DNA of 64,000 bases from Elmis aenea. Its lineage: Eukaryota; Arthropoda; Insecta; Coleoptera; Elmidae. Shown in pieces: positions 61,082 to 64,000 of this stretch (position 1 is the stretch's first letter; the number at the start of each line of letters is the position of its first letter). The position numbers and the translations under genes are program-made. The DNA is taken from contig OX393581.1 in the NCBI GenBank assembly GCA_947652605.1, forward strand, positions 13,272,640-13,336,639. The letters run 5' to 3'. The notes under the pieces were generated by a model. That model saw only the letters and a list, made by a program, of their open reading frames with translations, was not told the origin of the DNA and searched no databases.

Positions 61082-61489
61082 TATAATTCATTTAATCGTT
61101 CTGTTATCTTTATAAACACCAAATTTACCCCCAAAATTTTGGTTTCTGTAGGTACTTCATAAATGACCATGAATTGACAAAAGGCTAAAGGCCTTCGAAA
61201 TGAGGTTTTTGAATTAAATTGTGTCTTCCAACAAAAACATTGTATAAATTGCAGCCTTTCTCGTGGACTTTATGCATATTAATATTTTTGTTTTGCCTTA
61301 ATTAACTACATAATATAGCTGTAGTCCATTTTTGCACCAAGAAAAGTTCATGTTCTCACAACTGACAAAACTATATTCGTGTGACTCATTAATTAACATT
61401 TATTGCACTCCATGATATTTCCTGCCCATTACATTATAAGAGCGATAATGTGTTTTTTATTGAAGCAATTATTGTTCTTGCCATGTATT

Positions 61490-61740
61490 TTATACCCGTA
61501 ACGGTTTCAAATAACCACAAACCGACAGTCGAGGCATTCGTGCTTAATGTTGGGCGTGCAACAGTTACAGAAACAAATGCATAATAAGAAGATAGCGCAG
61601 TATTAACGATTGTAACATTGGCCTTATAATCTGGGGCGTAATTCGATTAAACACCGCGCCGTTCGTAAAGTTTAGAACGCGTTATGAACCGGTAATTTGC
61701 TTTCTTAGAAGTGTGTTTAGCGGTAGCTTGATGATTTTGT
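61490..61740. other. GC-richer unique segment
   Basis: Contrasts with AT-rich flanks, has no long frame or repeat structure; could be a regulatory element or ncRNA, undetermined. Confidence 0.3.
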
Positions 61741-62257
61741 CGGCTGTAACATGAACACTATTCTACCATTTAAAATTAATGTCCTTTAAAATAATTAAAA
61801 ATATGAATACGTATCTAGTTTAAAAAGTGTCCTGATAATGTCGAAAAATATTTTGAGTGAAATTTCAAATTTTAAAATTAAACATGAAACAAGAAGCGAA
61901 AAATGATATTTCAATATTTGCATCCAAAAATCACATTTCCAATTATACATTTTGTAAAAGTACACAAAAAGTTCTTTTAATGCCAACGGAGACTCCGAGG
62001 TGAATTTTATTAAGAAAAACGTTTCTCTGGGACATCCTTTTACAAAAATCTTTGCTAATTATAATTTGAATGTATTGCTATTGATATTTTATCTTGTTAA
62101 GTATTTATCTCACAGTGATCATCTCACTAGAAATAATTTACAAGACTAAAAATGCTTTTAACTGGCCTATTAGATGCCAAAAAACTGAAAGTAAATTTGA
62201 CTTCACATACATTTCTTTATGGTTATGTTTTAATCAAGAAAATTATCTTCCATCGAA

Positions 62258-62530
62258 CAAGCATGGTCTATGTGCCAAAATATGAAGACAGATTTTTTGG
62301 TTTGTATTTAGTAAAACCTTGTGAAACAATGGATCCCTATTTGCCTGTTTTTTTTTTATTTAATTATTATTCGGCATGATTTTTTGTATTGGATTTTTTT
62401 CCCAAAAATTCTAAATCGGAAATACTTATTTCGTAACACCGGGACAAATGTTTTAAAAACGGTACTGCTCCGAGTCATAACGAAAGGTTTATTTTGCATA
62501 CCACTCATTAAAGTGTAAAAACTATTAATT
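62258..62530 (+). repeat. Direct duplication, copy 1
   Basis: Matches 63112-63403 through atgtgccaaaatatgaagac, aaaccttgtgaaacaatgga, cgtaacaccgggac and attaaagtgtaaaaactatt. The mariner at 62533 sits exactly at its right end. Confidence 0.8.
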
Positions 62531-62532
62531 TA

Positions 62533-62944
62533 CGATAGTGGTTCAAATTTAACTCGGTTTTTTTTTGTTTTTTAGTAACGCTTTATCAACACAAATTTTT
62601 ACAATATACCTACTTTGTTTTCGACGTTCTCTCCTTCTAACTCCATGCACTTTTGCCATTTGCTTGGGAGCTTTATAATACCCTCTCTAAAAAAAAGGTT
62701 TTTGGTTGCGTGCTTAGCCAGTTTTGCACAAAGTTTTTCACCGCATCTTTATCTCCAAATCTTCTGTCCCTAGAGCTTCTTTAAGAGATCCAACGAGATC
62801 AAAGTCGCAAGACTGTATGGACATAATTAACAGCACGTACGACTTCTAGATAGTCTACTACATAACTGATAAAAGTCAATTTTCAATTAATTAATATTCT
62901 TGGGCTTAGGAACACAATTCCGGGTTAAATTTGGACCACCCTCG
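62533..62944 (-). mobile_element. Mariner-family element, internally deleted
   Basis: 27-bp inverted ends in the pattern TACGAxxGTGGTyCAAATTTAACyCGG including the TA targets (62531-62532, 62945-62946). Length 412 bp. Contains a decayed C-terminal piece of transposase on the minus strand. Confidence 0.8.
62612..62820 (-). pseudogene. Mariner transposase C-terminal remnant
   Basis: Minus-strand reading gives CDFDLVGSLKEALGTEDLE, then with stops and shifts pieces equivalent to the family's F-V-Q-N-W-L, Q-K-F, G-I-x-K-L and W-Q-K-C-x-E-L stretches (seen as KAPKQMAKVHGVRR in a shifted frame). This is the end of mariner transposases after the third catalytic Asp. The catalytic core is absent. Confidence 0.65.
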
Positions 62945-63015
62945 TAATACAATTTTCCATATGTAGCCGCCATAAAAAACACCGCTTAATTTATTAAGGC
63001 ATATGTTTTTAATAT

Positions 63016-63105
63016 AAAGGACACACATGAGTTTTTCAAAATAAATAAATCTAAAGAACATCGCTTCAAAATAAAGGACTGTCCTTTATAATAAAGGACG
63101 TGTGG
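63016..63105 (+). repeat. ATAAAGGAC repeats with a hairpin
   Basis: Three ATAAAGGAC copies, two flanking the palindrome aaaggactgtccttt. Confidence 0.5.
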
Positions 63106-63111
63106 TCACCG

Positions 63112-63403
63112 TATCTATGCGCCAAAATATGGAGACATTTTTGGTTTGTATCTAGTAAAACCTGGTGAAAAAATGGATCCCCATTTGTCCATTTTTTAAA
63201 GTAATTTAAGGATTAAGCATATAATTTTATCAATTGATAGGATATGTTCGAATCGAATTTTGTTTTTTTAAAACTCCAAATCGGGAAAAACATATATTTC
63301 GTAACACCGGGATAGATGTTTTAAGACCGCAACTGTTCCAAGTCATAACAAACCGCTCATTTTTGTTCACCTATCATTAAAGTGTAAAAACTATTAATTT
63401 AGT
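63112..63403 (+). repeat. Direct duplication, copy 2
   Basis: Second copy of 62258-62530, about 850 bp downstream. A frame PKYGDIFGLYLVKPGEKMDP is preserved against PKYEDRFFGLYLVKPCETMD in copy 1. Confidence 0.8.
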
Positions 63404-63488
63404 TGGAAGTTTAAGAAATCAAACAATGTAAGGTTAGTGTTTAATCCCACTATTTATTGCATGTTTCAAAAGTTCTATAAACATTCTT

Positions 63489-63581
63489 TTATTTGTCTGT
63501 AGACACAACCAGACTTGTTTCTTTAAAAATGTGTGAAAAACGAGGCATCATTTGCGAGGCAAGGGGTTTTACATTTTTCAC
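63489..63581 (-). CDS. Terminal exon of the same unidentified gene
   Basis: 30 codons plus TAA (63491-63489) after acceptor tttacag. Begins VKNVKPLASQMMPRF and ends with a hydrophilic tail after SLVV. AATAAA overlaps the stop codon (63493-63488 on the minus strand), giving a very short 3' UTR if used. Together with the preceding exon the C-terminal 75 residues read cleanly. Alternative: a long uninterrupted frame through the intron to 63523, which lacks a nearby poly(A) signal. Confidence 0.45.
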   Translation of the reverse strand: MKNVKPLASQMMPRFSHIFKETSLVVSTDK

Positions 63582-63702
63582 CTGTAAAGAAGTAAAGGTT
63601 AGAATGCTTTAGATAAATAAGAAGATGATTTAACACCTTCTTCATTCCCTTAGCAACTTTTTTTGAGAAATGATCGTAATCATTAAAGCTCAACGAACAT
63701 AC

Positions 63703-63837
63703 CTCAGGGAAGTTGTCGTTAAAGTTGGTTATTTTGAGCACATCGAAGTAAAATTGCTTAAAGTTTTGTACGTACGTTGTAGAGAATGATAAAACGCCAG
63801 TTGTAACAAGACAAATAAATACTGCACCCACTTTGGT
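63703..63837 (-). CDS. Penultimate exon of an unidentified gene
   Basis: 45 codons between an acceptor (ctttgag| at 63840-63838) and a strong donor, GAG|GTATGT (63702-63697). A hydrophobic stretch at the start (VGAVFICLVTTGVLSF) could be a membrane or signal segment; NFKQFYFDVLKITNF follows. The frame stays open through the intron for another 60 codons, but the intron has a branch-like ctaac, a pyrimidine tract and ttctttacag. Removing it puts the next exon in a different frame that ends just at a poly(A) signal. I do not recognise the family. Earlier exons lie beyond 63837 and perhaps beyond the window. Confidence 0.5.
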
Positions 63838-64000
63838 CTCAAAGGGTATTCAGAACAAAATATTAGAATACGTTAAAGTTTAAAAAGCTTGAAATTTAAC
63901 ATTTTAGCACGAAATTGGCAGATTTAAGTGTATTTTTATTATTTCTGTGAGATACGCCCGTCATCGCTTTCACTGCACCATAAATTTTACATTTCTATTT

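Noticed and set aside
1..64000. tRNA, rRNA, CRISPR, selenocysteine or viral genes
   Set aside because: I looked for tRNA B-box motifs, repeat-spacer arrays and viral polymerase or envelope signatures on both strands by eye and found none that stand up.

Overview
The window is AT-rich nuclear DNA from an animal, almost certainly an insect and perhaps a beetle (order is a low-confidence inference). The support is a spliced cinnamon/gephyrin gene with insect-style short introns, insulin-receptor-type exons, and a dense crowd of cut-and-paste transposons (hAT, Tc1/mariner, piggyBac, Harbinger, Helitron, Foldback-like) and LINEs. There are no bacterial signatures, and I saw no rRNA, tRNA or CRISPR.

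Left and centre (1-35 kb, minus strand). Three homologous exons lie at 630-974, 12156-12509 and 34360-34707. Each encodes a start Met, a signal peptide and the first part of an insulin-receptor L1 (Receptor L) domain, and each ends at the same phase-0 GAG|GT donor. I found no recognisable downstream receptor exons after the second or third copy. The cluster is therefore either a set of alternative first exons feeding a receptor or decoy gene beyond the left edge, or tandem copies whose downstream exons are small or lost. The 11 kb and 22 kb between the exons are mostly transposon debris.

Middle right (43.9-52.9 kb, plus strand). One complete gene: the molybdenum-cofactor enzyme Cinnamon (gephyrin), nine coding exons, 621 codons plus stop, all reading frames joining cleanly. 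It fuses a MogA-like domain to a MoeA-like domain with almost no linker. Intron 2 (about 3.9 kb) holds an hAT element, a Foldback-like element with tandem-repeat inverted ends, and a mariner-type foldback. Intron 7 (about 2 kb) holds another long inverted-repeat element.

Right (53-64 kb). A 5'-truncated CR1/Jockey-type LINE with an in-frame stop lies just downstream of cinnamon. After it come mostly unique AT-rich sequence, a few MITEs, an internally deleted mariner with a decayed transposase end, and the last two exons of an unidentified minus-strand gene (63489-63837) running off the right edge.

Mobile-element layout. Fully bounded elements with target-site duplications include three hAT-type elements (8 bp), one Harbinger with a broken transposase (3 bp), two piggyBac-type elements (TTAA), several TA-flanked palindromic MITE families, a 9-bp-TSD Foldback-like element, and a Helitron whose empty site can be read from two paralogous repeats in the window.
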